DNA from: Bacteroidales bacterium | GTDB lineage: Bacteria; Bacteroidota; Bacteroidia; Bacteroidales; JAADGE01 | DNA length: 10,229 bases | Assembly (NCBI GenBank): GCA_029932445.1 | Contig: JAOZQB010000034.1 | Span: forward strand, 1,728 to 11,956 | Reading direction: 5' to 3' | Shown: piece after piece, positions 1 through 6,562 of the stretch | Layout of the letters: each line of letters begins with the position of its first letter | Position numbering within the stretch: the first letter of the stretch is position 1 | The notes under the pieces: model-generated | Told to the model about the DNA's origin: nothing | What the model saw: only the letters and a program-made list of their open reading frames with translations | The model's database searches: none | Position numbers and translations under genes: made by a program

Positions 1-12
1 ACTTTCAACTCA

Positions 13-999
13 TTAAGGTACTTCAACCGTATTTAAAATTCCGGTAATAATATTTTCGGATGTAATATTTTCGGCTTCGGCTTCGTAGGTTAAACCGATA
101 CGATGTCGCATCACATCTTTGCAAACCGCTCTTATATCTTCCGGAAATACAGCACCTCTGTGTTGAATAAACGCATATGCTTTTGCTGCCATTGCCATAT
201 TAATTCCTGCTCTTGGTGATGCCCCGAAGGAAATTAAATTTTTATATTCAGCTAATCCGTAATCTTCCGGATTTCTGGATGCAAAAACAATATCAACAAT
301 ATATTTTTCAATCTTTTCGTCTAAATAAACTTCTTTTACCAAATTTTTTGCTCTGATAATATCTTCGGTTCCCAGCATACTGTTAACTTCCGGAAATTCT
401 TTTGCAATATTCTGTCTGATAATGAGTTGTTCTTCCGATTTTTTAGGATAGTCAATAATTACTTTCAACATAAATCGGTCAACTTGTGCTTCGGGCAAGG
501 GATAAGTTCCCTCCTGCTCTATCGGATTTTGAGTTGCCAAAACTAAAAACGGTTCTTCCAATTTATAAGTTGTTTCTCCGATTGTAACTTGTTTTTCCTG
601 CATAGCTTCCAATAAAGCACTTTGAACTTTTGCAGGAGAACGATTAATTTCGTCTGCCAATACAAAATTTGCGAAAACAGGACCTTTCTTCGTTAAAAAT
701 TCTTCCGATTTATGACTGTAAATCATCGTTCCGATTAAATCTGCCGGTAACAAATCCGGCGTAAACTGAATTCGATTAAATTTTGCATTAATTATTTTTG
801 ATAAAGACGTAATCGCCAATGTTTTTGCCAATCCCGGAACACCTTCCAACAAAATATGTCCGCCGGTTAATAATCCGGTTAACAAACTGTTAATCATATG
901 TTTTTGACCGACAATGACGCGGTTCATTTCATTTGTAATCGTATCAACAAAACCGCTTTCGTTTTTTATCCTTTCATTCAATTCTTTAATATCAACCAT
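13..999 (-). CDS. MoxR-family AAA+ ATPase
   Basis: A 328-residue MoxR-type AAA+ ATPase, a cytoplasmic chaperone-like ATPase family that usually works with DUF58 and von Willebrand A-domain partners to mature or activate other proteins. The AAA+ motifs are all visible: Walker A GVPGLAKT (residues 53-60), Walker B FVLADE (112-117), sensor 1 in ATQNP (N158), a likely arginine finger in QVDRF (R175), and sensor 2 in GASPRAG (R263). Length and motif spacing are normal for the family and it looks intact. The start used is the only Met before the conserved N-terminal part. No partner gene is visible: the DNA downstream runs off the window after 12 bases, where a DUF58 gene would be expected from family context (inference). 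The substrate cannot be told from sequence. Confidence 0.95.
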   Translation of the reverse strand: MVDIKELNERIKNESGFVDTITNEMNRVIVGQKHMINSLLTGLLTGGHILLEGVPGLAKTLAITSLSKIINAKFNRIQFTPDLLPADLIGTMIYSHKSEEFLTKKGPVFANFVLADEINRSPAKVQSALLEAMQEKQVTIGETTYKLEEPFLVLATQNPIEQEGTYPLPEAQVDRFMLKVIIDYPKKSEEQLIIRQNIAKEFPEVNSMLGTEDIIRAKNLVKEVYLDEKIEKYIVDIVFASRNPEDYGLAEYKNLISFGASPRAGINMAMAAKAYAFIQHRGAVFPEDIRAVCKDVMRHRIGLTYEAEAENITSENIITGILNTVEVP

Positions 1000-1024
1000 T
1001 GCTTCCGATTTTTAAAAATAATTG

Positions 1025-1032
1025 CAAATTTA
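1025..1032 (-). promoter_or_regulatory. Possible -7 box for the MoxR gene
   Basis: Read on the minus strand this is TAAATTTG, matching the Bacteroidota -7 consensus TAnnTTTG. It lies 25 bases upstream of the MoxR start codon. I see no good -33 TTTG at the usual 17-23 base distance, so the call rests on the -7 box alone. Confidence 0.4.
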
Positions 1033-1160
1033 AAAAAGCTTCAGACTATTTTTAAATAAATTTTATTTTTTTATTCATTTAATTTTCGCCGGAATAATTA
1101 AAAATATATAAATTACGAAATGAATATTTTTATATTACTGTAAATTAATTATTTAAAAAG

Positions 1161-1213
1161 GACTAAAGTCATTATAGTGTTGATTGTTTTTATACGTCCC
1201 GACTTAAGTCGGG
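1161..1213. repeat. Pair of related palindromes (REP-like)
   Basis: Two inverted repeats share the core GACTNAAGTC: GACTAAAGTC at 1161-1170 and GACTTAAGTC at 1201-1210, exactly 40 bases apart. The second is extended by CCC and GGG into a perfect 16-base palindrome (1198-1213). The first has a G before it but an A, not C, after it, so it could be a decayed version of a longer palindrome. The layout resembles REP-type dispersed elements, which are often mobilised by RAYT transposases, but a single copy in one window cannot show that it is dispersed. No T-tract follows the second palindrome on either strand, so it is not a standard terminator. Confidence 0.55.
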
Positions 1214-1300
1214 CGCTGAAATAAATCGTAGAGAATAAAGTGTAAATCTGTTTTTTAATTTTTCAATAATTCCGGAAATTAAATATTTAATATAAAAACA

Positions 1301-1326
1301 TTGTGTAGAAAAATAGATTAATTTTG
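1301..1326 (+). promoter_or_regulatory. Likely promoter of the PafA-like gene
   Basis: The -7 box TAATTTTG at 1319-1326 matches the Bacteroidota consensus TAnnTTTG exactly. A TTG at 1301-1303 could be the -33 element, but the 15-base spacer is shorter than usual. The box and the six bases after it (1318-1331) are almost identical to the rpsA promoter at 8000-8013 (13 of 14 bases). The predicted leader is about 35-40 bases and lacks a Shine-Dalgarno sequence. Confidence 0.5.
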
Positions 1327-1369
1327 CAGCTTATTTTTTAATATCAGAAACCGTCCAAATTAAATTTCA

Positions 1370-2995
1370 ATGAAAAACATTCTTCTTTTTATATTATTAT
1401 TTTTTAGCATTAATAGTTTTTCACAAAAAAAACAACCGTCTGAAAAACCGAGATTAATCATTACAATCTTTGTAGAAGGAATGCGCTATGATTATCTTTA
1501 TAAATATTGGGATAAATTTACGGACGACGGTTTTAAACGCTTGGTAAACAACGGAAAATATTACCAAAATGCCGAATATAATTATTTATACACAAAATCG
1601 TCAAGCGGCTATGCCACCGTTGTTACCGGATCAAATCCGTCGCAACACGGCATTGTTAACGATTATTGGTATAAACGAATTACAAACACAAAAAAATATT
1701 GCATTTACGATAAAAAACAATCTGTTTTGGGAACAACGGATTTTGATGCAAATTTTTCGCCCAAATCTTTGCTGACTTCAACATTTTCAGACGAATTAAA
1801 ATTATCGAATTTTAAACAATCAAAAGTTATCAGTATTTCGCCAAAAGATTATGCTGCCGTTTTAAGCGGAGGTCATTTGGCAAATGCGGCCTATTGGACT
1901 GATAACAAAACCGGGAAATGGGTTTCAAGCACCTATTATTTTTCCGTATTACCAAAATGGGTTAATCGTTTTAATGAGAAGAAATTCCCCGATATCTATC
2001 TGTCAAAAGAATGGAATACCTATTTACCGATTGAAAATTATGAAAATACATTAGGTGATGATAATTCCTTTGAAATCGGATTTACAGGCGGAAAGAAAAC
2101 ATTTCCGTACGATTTATCGGCTTTGAAAAATTTAACGGATTCATATAAAATTTTAAACTCAACTCCTTTCGGAAATACTTATACAAAAGATTTTGCAATT
2201 TCAACAATCGTTAATGAAAACTTAGGAAAAGATAATTATTGTGATTATTTAAATGTTGCTTTTACGGCTACCGAGAACATTACCGAAAAATTCGGTATTC
2301 GTTCCGTAGAACTTGAAGATGCCTATGTTCGCCTCGACAGAGATTTAAAACATTTTCTGAACTTTATTAATGATTTTACGGGTTTGGAAAATACCGTTAT
2401 CATATTAACTTCCGACAGAGGTTCTGCTGATTCTCCGAGACTTTTGAGAGAGATTAACATGCCGGGCGGTTTTTTTAAAGATAAAAATGCCGAAACGCTT
2501 TTGAACAGTTTCCTGAGAGCCGTTTATCATGAAGATAATTTAATTGAATATTTTGACGGAAGTTATCTCTATTTAAACAGATATAAAATTGAAGATTTGA
2601 AATTAGATTTAAATGAAATTCAACAAAAAATAAGTGACTTTATCGTAGACTTTACAGGCGTTTCAAATTCTTTAACTTCATATAATCTGGAAAACAGAAA
2701 TTACACGTCGGGAATGCAAATGCGTGCTCAAAACAGTTATCAGAAAAAGCGTTCGGGAGATATTTCCGTGATTTTAGAACCCGGATATGTTCCCGGCAGT
2801 GATATGACATACGGTTCCGGTTACAGAAATTACACACATGTTCCGTTGATTTTTTACGGTTGGAAAATCAAACCGGGAAAAACGAATATCCCTGTTTCTA
2901 TGACAGATATTGCTCCGACGCTTGCAAATTTTTTGAACATTGCTTATCCCAATGCATCAACGGGAAAAGTTTTACCGGATATACTGAAAAAATAA
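1370..2995 (+). CDS. Secreted PafA-like alkaline phosphatase superfamily protein, active site degenerate
   Basis: A 541-residue protein with an N-terminal signal peptide (hydrophobic residues 3-16, likely cleavage after SFS at 18), so it is probably periplasmic. It aligns along its length with the PafA family of phosphate monoesterases: VEGMRYDYLY (35-44), YATVVTGSNPSQHGIV (81-96), GGHLANAAYW (167-176), VELEDAYVRLDRDL (313-326), LTSDRG (346-351) and NYTHVPLIFYG (487-497). Against the catalytic residues of Elizabethkingia PafA, as I recall them, the equivalents are: D38 to E36, nucleophile T79 to S77, N100 to about D98, R164 to Y161, D305 to E302, H309 to E306, H353 to R350. K162 (K159), D352 (D349) and H486 (H490) remain. 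The reading frame is intact, so this looks like a maintained protein with lost or changed chemistry, not a pseudogene. Phosphatase activity should not be assumed. It ends one base from the convergent alcohol dehydrogenase gene. Confidence 0.85.
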   Translation: MKNILLFILLFFSINSFSQKKQPSEKPRLIITIFVEGMRYDYLYKYWDKFTDDGFKRLVNNGKYYQNAEYNYLYTKSSSGYATVVTGSNPSQHGIVNDYWYKRITNTKKYCIYDKKQSVLGTTDFDANFSPKSLLTSTFSDELKLSNFKQSKVISISPKDYAAVLSGGHLANAAYWTDNKTGKWVSSTYYFSVLPKWVNRFNEKKFPDIYLSKEWNTYLPIENYENTLGDDNSFEIGFTGGKKTFPYDLSALKNLTDSYKILNSTPFGNTYTKDFAISTIVNENLGKDNYCDYLNVAFTATENITEKFGIRSVELEDAYVRLDRDLKHFLNFINDFTGLENTVIILTSDRGSADSPRLLREINMPGGFFKDKNAETLLNSFLRAVYHEDNLIEYFDGSYLYLNRYKIEDLKLDLNEIQQKISDFIVDFTGVSNSLTSYNLENRNYTSGMQMRAQNSYQKKRSGDISVILEPGYVPGSDMTYGSGYRNYTHVPLIFYGWKIKPGKTNIPVSMTDIAPTLANFLNIAYPNASTGKVLPDILKK

Positions 2996-2996
2996 T

Positions 2997-4133
2997 TTAG
3001 CCGAACATCAAATTAATTAAATCTGAATAATCGACTTCAGATAATTGATAATTATTTCCGTTCACTTTATTTTGCTTCATCATTTGAAGAATAACATCTT
3101 TTTCAGATTCGGAAAAACCTTCTGATTTTAAATTAATCGGACTGTTTATCGAAATAAAGAAATTTTCTAAATCTGTAATGAACTTATCAACATTCGGATT
3201 ATCAAAAATTAACTCTGCTAATCTTGATAATCTTTCGGAATTACGTTCTTTTTGTAATTTAAACCAAGCGGGATATACAACTGAAAGTGTAGCTCCGTGC
3301 GGCATATCATAAAGTAAGGATAAAATATGTCCGGCAGAATGCACTCCCCAATCACCGCCGGCTTTTCCGTAAGACGTAATTCCGTTCAGTGCACAGGTTG
3401 ATTGTAACAGAATATTTGCTCTGTAATCATAATTATCAGGTTCTCCAAGAACCAAAGGTGCAAAATACATTGCTTCTTTTACAATTGATGCAACAAATCG
3501 ATCCGCAAGCGGCGAATTTCCTTTACCGAAAAAATTCTCAAAAGCATGAGCAATTATATCTACAATACCGTATGCCGTATAGTCTTCCGGAACCGTAAAC
3601 GTATATTCCGGATCTATAAATGAATGTTTCGGAAACATTATAGGAAAACCAAAACCTATTTTTTCATTTGTTTCCGAATTTTGAATAACAGCATAGGGGT
3701 TCATTTCTGTTCCCGTTGCCGCTAATGTTAATACAGCAATTACGGGTAAGGATTTTTTCGGTACCATATTCATTTTAACAACATCCCACGGATTAAGGTT
3801 TTCAGGGATTGAAACTGCAACCGTTTTTGCCGTGTCAATAACACTTCCTCCTCCTAAAGCTAATATAGCATCAATTTTATTTTCAATACCGACTTTTACT
3901 GCTTTTTCAACATCTTTAATAACCGGATTTGGTTTAATACCGGAATATTCAAAAACATTAAAATCTTCTAAAAGATTAATAACTTTTTGATAATAACCAT
4001 TTTTCACAACGGATCCTTTACCGTAAATTAATAAAATATTTTTGCCGTATTCATTAAGAGCTTTAGGTAATTCATATAAAACATCTTTTCCGAAATGTAA
4101 AATTGTCGGATTATTTATTGTGAAATTTTTCAT
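2997..4133 (-). CDS. Iron-type alcohol dehydrogenase (YqhD/butanol dehydrogenase-like)
   Basis: A 378-residue group III (iron-containing) alcohol dehydrogenase, expected to reduce aldehydes or oxidise alcohols with NAD(P)H in the cytoplasm. The Rossmann-like half has the GGGSVIDTAK cofactor motif (94-103) and GTEMNP (141-146). The metal-binding half has D192 and H196 (VDIIAHAFE), H265 (VHSAGH) and H279 (MPHGATL). Their spacing matches D194, H198, H267 and H281 of E. coli YqhD, so the metal site looks complete. Length is normal. The family resemblance is closest to YqhD/BdhA-type enzymes, which often prefer NADPH and act on a broad range of aldehydes; the true substrate cannot be told. The start codon lies inside the 3' end of the RNA methyltransferase gene (23-base overlap), so the two are probably cotranscribed and perhaps translationally coupled. 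Confidence 0.93.
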   Translation of the reverse strand: MKNFTINNPTILHFGKDVLYELPKALNEYGKNILLIYGKGSVVKNGYYQKVINLLEDFNVFEYSGIKPNPVIKDVEKAVKVGIENKIDAILALGGGSVIDTAKTVAVSIPENLNPWDVVKMNMVPKKSLPVIAVLTLAATGTEMNPYAVIQNSETNEKIGFGFPIMFPKHSFIDPEYTFTVPEDYTAYGIVDIIAHAFENFFGKGNSPLADRFVASIVKEAMYFAPLVLGEPDNYDYRANILLQSTCALNGITSYGKAGGDWGVHSAGHILSLLYDMPHGATLSVVYPAWFKLQKERNSERLSRLAELIFDNPNVDKFITDLENFFISINSPINLKSEGFSESEKDVILQMMKQNKVNGNNYQLSEVDYSDLINLMFG

Positions 4134-4662
4134 TTTTTTGATATTTTTTAACTAAATCATATAGAATAACAGAAGTTGCCGTAGCAACATTTATTGATGT
4201 ATTTACTCCGAACATCGGCAAATGAACCGAATAGTCGGCTAATTGTATCATTTCCTCAGCAACACCGAATTTTTCCGAACCGATAATAACACACAGCGGA
4301 AATTCAGGAATAAATTCCGAGAAATCAACACTTTTATTTGTTTTATCTAAAATAACAAATTTACAATTTTCTTTTAAATTTAAAACTTGACTGAAGTCAT
4401 TAATTAATTCATAAGGTATATAATTTGATGTTGATCTGGATTTTTTCTTCAACAATTTAAAATTAAAATTTCCTTTCAAATTGTACAAATAAATCTTATT
4501 TATGCGAAGAGCATCGGCAAGACGGAAAATCATTCCGAGATTTCCTATATCATTTATACCGTCTGTGATTATTGAAATCGGAATTCTGTTTTTACGGATT
4601 TCAGAAATTTGTTTCCGGTGAGATTTATTTATTTCTTCAAAACTTAATTGATGTTCATCCAT
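4111..4662 (-). CDS. SpoU/TrmH-family RNA 2'-O-methyltransferase
   Basis: A 183-residue SPOUT-class (SpoU) methyltransferase that would transfer a methyl group from S-adenosylmethionine to a ribose 2'-OH in tRNA or rRNA. The three motifs of the trefoil-knot fold are clear: motif 1 GNLGMIFR (N41, R47), motif 2 VIIGSEKFG (E130), and motif 3 LPMFGVNTSINVATA (S156, N158). These match the positions of N35, R41, E124 and N152 in Thermus TrmH. It is a single-domain protein without the L30e-like RNA-binding domain seen in RlmB-type enzymes, so it is closer in layout to TrmH (Gm18 of tRNA). The target RNA cannot be fixed from sequence. The start is constrained: the next Met (M44) is inside motif 1, and there is no ATG, GTG or TTG between here and the in-frame stop at 4711-4713. 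Confidence 0.9.
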   Translation of the reverse strand: MDEHQLSFEEINKSHRKQISEIRKNRIPISIITDGINDIGNLGMIFRLADALRINKIYLYNLKGNFNFKLLKKKSRSTSNYIPYELINDFSQVLNLKENCKFVILDKTNKSVDFSEFIPEFPLCVIIGSEKFGVAEEMIQLADYSVHLPMFGVNTSINVATATSVILYDLVKKYQKNEKFHNK

Positions 4663-4671
4663 TTTATTTAT

Positions 4672-4699
4672 AAAAAAAGCAGTCCGTGAAGACTGCTTT
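4672..4699 (-). terminator. Intrinsic terminator-like hairpin after the SUMF1 gene
   Basis: A perfect 9-bp stem, AAAGCAGTC (4676-4684) against GACTGCTTT (4691-4699), with a 6-base loop. On the minus strand the stem is followed by a run of T (complement of the seven A at 4672-4678), the standard layout of an intrinsic terminator for leftward transcription. It lies 22 bases past the SUMF1-protein stop and only nine bases before the methyltransferase start codon, so it could also act as an attenuator for the next gene. Confidence 0.75.
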
Positions 4700-4720
4700 G
4701 TATTAATGGTTTACAATATT

Positions 4721-5521
4721 TTATTCATTTTTAACCAAGCGAATTCCGGCTAAACCTTCATTACTGCTTTTATCTAAATTAAATCGTCTGCTGTTTCTCA
4801 ATACATCCGGTCGGCACATAAAATTACCGCCTCTGCAAACTTTACTGATTCCGGTTGAAGATCCTGTCGGATTATCCGTAGGTGACGTTTGATAGTATTT
4901 TGGTTGATACCAATCATAACACCATTCCATAGCATTACCCGTCATGTCGTATATACCCAATTCATTAGGTTTCTTTTGACCTACTTCGTGAGCCGTATTA
5001 CCTGAATTATTAATATACCATGCAACTTCTTCTAAATCATTAGAACCGCTGAATGCGTATGATTTAGATTTTATTCCGCCTTTAGCCGCATATTCCCATT
5101 CAGCTTCTGTCGGTAATCTGTATCCGTTAGCTTCCGGAATAATTGTTGCCGTAAATCGATTACTGTCACGTTGCAAATCATAACATTTGTCCAATCTGCT
5201 TGCTCTGCTTAACCAATTACAATACATAACAGCTTCTTCCCAAGTTATATTATTAATCGGAGTCAGAGGATCTCCGTCAGGAAGCCTTTGCCCGGTTACT
5301 CTGCAAAATTTTGCATAATCAGCAACTGTAACTTCATTTTTTGAGATAAAGAATGAGTTAATATTTATTTTATGTTCCGGTCTTTCATCAGCATTAGCAC
5401 TATAATCATTCCCCATATAAAATTCTCCGCCTTCAACTAAAACCATTTCCGGTCCTTGGTCCTGAGCTTTTCCGATATTAAATATCAATAAAAAAGCAAT
5501 TAATGATGTTAAAATTCTCAT
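4721..5521 (-). CDS. Secreted SUMF1/FGE-domain protein
   Basis: A 266-residue protein with a signal peptide (hydrophobic residues 5-17, likely cleavage after GKA at 19) and no lipobox cysteine, so probably periplasmic or secreted. The rest is one formylglycine-generating-enzyme (SUMF1) domain: MVLVEGGEFYMG (26-37), HKININSFFISKNEVT (50-65), GYRLPTEAEWEYAAKGG (133-149), GNAMEWCYDWY (195-205) and VCRGGNFMC (228-236). In FGE two cysteines (C336 and C341 in the human enzyme) bind copper and drive oxidation. Here the first is present (C236) but the second position is L241. It is therefore unlikely to be a normal sulfatase-activating enzyme; many bacterial SUMF1-domain proteins have other, often unknown, roles, including the Bacteroidota gliding proteins GldJ and GldK. 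No sulfatase gene is nearby. Confidence 0.88.
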   Translation of the reverse strand: MRILTSLIAFLLIFNIGKAQDQGPEMVLVEGGEFYMGNDYSANADERPEHKININSFFISKNEVTVADYAKFCRVTGQRLPDGDPLTPINNITWEEAVMYCNWLSRASRLDKCYDLQRDSNRFTATIIPEANGYRLPTEAEWEYAAKGGIKSKSYAFSGSNDLEEVAWYINNSGNTAHEVGQKKPNELGIYDMTGNAMEWCYDWYQPKYYQTSPTDNPTGSSTGISKVCRGGNFMCRPDVLRNSRRFNLDKSSNEGLAGIRLVKNE

Positions 5522-5565
5522 AGTATAAAAATATTAGAGTTATGAATTATTAATAATCTGAATTA

Positions 5566-5573
5566 CAAATTTA
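5566..5573 (-). promoter_or_regulatory. Possible -7 box for the SUMF1 gene
   Basis: Read on the minus strand this is TAAATTTG, matching TAnnTTTG, about 45 bases before the start codon and within the 80-base gap after the UDP-glucuronate decarboxylase gene. No clear -33 box is seen. If real, it would let the SUMF1 gene be transcribed separately from the two sugar-nucleotide genes; there is no terminator hairpin in this gap, so readthrough is also possible. Confidence 0.4.
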
Positions 5574-5601
5574 ATTTATAATTTTAGAAAATAAAATTAA
5601 T

Positions 5602-6552
5602 TTAACTAAAATGTTCTTTTAATAACGTATCAAAGTATTCAATTGTTTTATTTAAACCAATTTTTAACGAAACTTTCGGTTCCCATTGTAACATTTTTTT
5701 TGCTAATGTAATATCCGGTTGTCTTTGCATCGGGTCATCTTCCGGTAAGGGTAAAAAAATTAATTTTGATTTAGAATTTGTTAGTTCAAGAATTGTTTTT
5801 GCTAATTCAAGTATAGTAAATTCATTCGGATTCCCGATATTAACCGGACCGAAAAAATCTTCAGGTGTTTTATTCATTAATCTATCAAATCCTGAAATTA
5901 AATCATCGACATATTGAAAACTTCTGGTTTGACTACCGTCACCATATATTGTAATATCTTTATTTTGAAGAGCTTGTACGATAAAATTCGAAACAACTCT
6001 ACCGTCATTAGGATGCATATTCGGTCCGTAAGTATTAAAAATACGAGCAATCTTAATGCGTACTTTATTTTGCCTGTAATAATTAACAAATAAAGTTTCG
6101 GCAACACGTTTTCCTTCATCATAACACGACCGAATTCCGAGAGGATTAACATTTCCCCAATAGCTTTCAGTTTGAGGATGTACAATCGGGTCACCGTAAA
6201 CTTCACTCGTAGATGCTTGTAATATTTTTGCATTTACTCGTTTGGCTAATCCGAGCATATTAATTGCACCCATTACCGAAGTTTTTACGGTTTTTATTGC
6301 ATTATACTGATAATGAATAGGAGAAGCCGGACAAGCCAAATTATAAATTTCATCGATTTCAGCAAAAAAAGGCATTGTAACATCATGCCTTATTAATTCA
6401 AAATACGGATTATCGAGTAACTGAATAATATTTTTTTTATTACCTGTAAAGAAATTATCCAATGCAATAACTTCATTGCCTTCATTCAAAAGTTTCTTAC
6501 ATAAATGGGAACCTATAAAGCCGGCACCTCCTGTAACTAATATTTTTTTCAT
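5602..6552 (-). CDS. uxs: UDP-glucuronate decarboxylase (UDP-xylose synthase)
   Basis: A 316-residue extended short-chain dehydrogenase/reductase that oxidises, decarboxylates and re-reduces UDP-glucuronate to UDP-xylose with tightly bound NAD+. Visible motifs are the NAD-binding TGGAGFIGSH (7-16), TSEVYGD (115-121), the catalytic YDEGK (Y144, K148), RIFNTYGPNMHPNDGRVVSNF elements (170-190), DGSQTRSFQYVDD (205-217) and RQPDI (277-281). The NLACPASPIHYQ signature (71-82) and the HPNDGRVVSNF segment separate UXS from UDP-glucose epimerases and dTDP-glucose dehydratases. Length is typical of the soluble bacterial form without an N-terminal membrane anchor. It starts 10 bases after the UDP-glucose dehydrogenase stop, so the pair is almost certainly one operon making UDP-xylose for surface polysaccharide or glycan synthesis. 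No glycosyltransferase is in the window. Confidence 0.93.
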   Translation of the reverse strand: MKKILVTGGAGFIGSHLCKKLLNEGNEVIALDNFFTGNKKNIIQLLDNPYFELIRHDVTMPFFAEIDEIYNLACPASPIHYQYNAIKTVKTSVMGAINMLGLAKRVNAKILQASTSEVYGDPIVHPQTESYWGNVNPLGIRSCYDEGKRVAETLFVNYYRQNKVRIKIARIFNTYGPNMHPNDGRVVSNFIVQALQNKDITIYGDGSQTRSFQYVDDLISGFDRLMNKTPEDFFGPVNIGNPNEFTILELAKTILELTNSKSKLIFLPLPEDDPMQRQPDITLAKKMLQWEPKVSLKIGLNKTIEYFDTLLKEHFS

Positions 6553-6562
6553 AATTATTTTC

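Larger units (their letters stand above)
1000..1369. other. Divergent intergenic region with palindromes and promoter boxes
   Basis: This 370-base gene-free stretch separates the MoxR gene from the phosphatase-like gene. It is very AT-rich and I find no plausible small ORF or RNA gene in it. It holds a -7-type box for each flanking gene (1025-1032 on the minus strand, 1319-1326 on the plus strand) and, in the middle, two related palindromes whose cores are 40 bases apart. The GC-rich block around 1198-1215 stands out from the surrounding AT-rich DNA. Confidence 0.8.

Noticed and set aside
1..13. Possible start of the next minus-strand gene, ATG at 13-11 overlapping the MoxR stop
   Set aside because: The frame from this ATG meets TGA at the third codon, so the next gene must start beyond the window.
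1000..1012. GGAAG just before the MoxR start as a Shine-Dalgarno sequence
   Set aside because: It is weakly matching and too close to the ATG, and no other gene here has one; chance is the simpler reading.
1440..5521. PafA-like protein as a sulfatase substrate of the SUMF1 protein
   Set aside because: The nucleophile region (KSSSGY) has no CxPxR sulfatase motif, and the SUMF1 protein lacks the second FGE cysteine.
13..5521. MoxR ATPase plus SUMF1 protein as parts of a new defence or conflict system
   Set aside because: They are about 4 kb apart with unrelated, oppositely oriented and housekeeping genes between them, and there is no nuclease, reverse transcriptase or other effector nearby.
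5898..6233. Alternative minus-strand frame within the UDP-glucuronate decarboxylase gene
   Set aside because: The decarboxylase frame has complete catalytic motifs across this span; the other frame has no recognisable domain.
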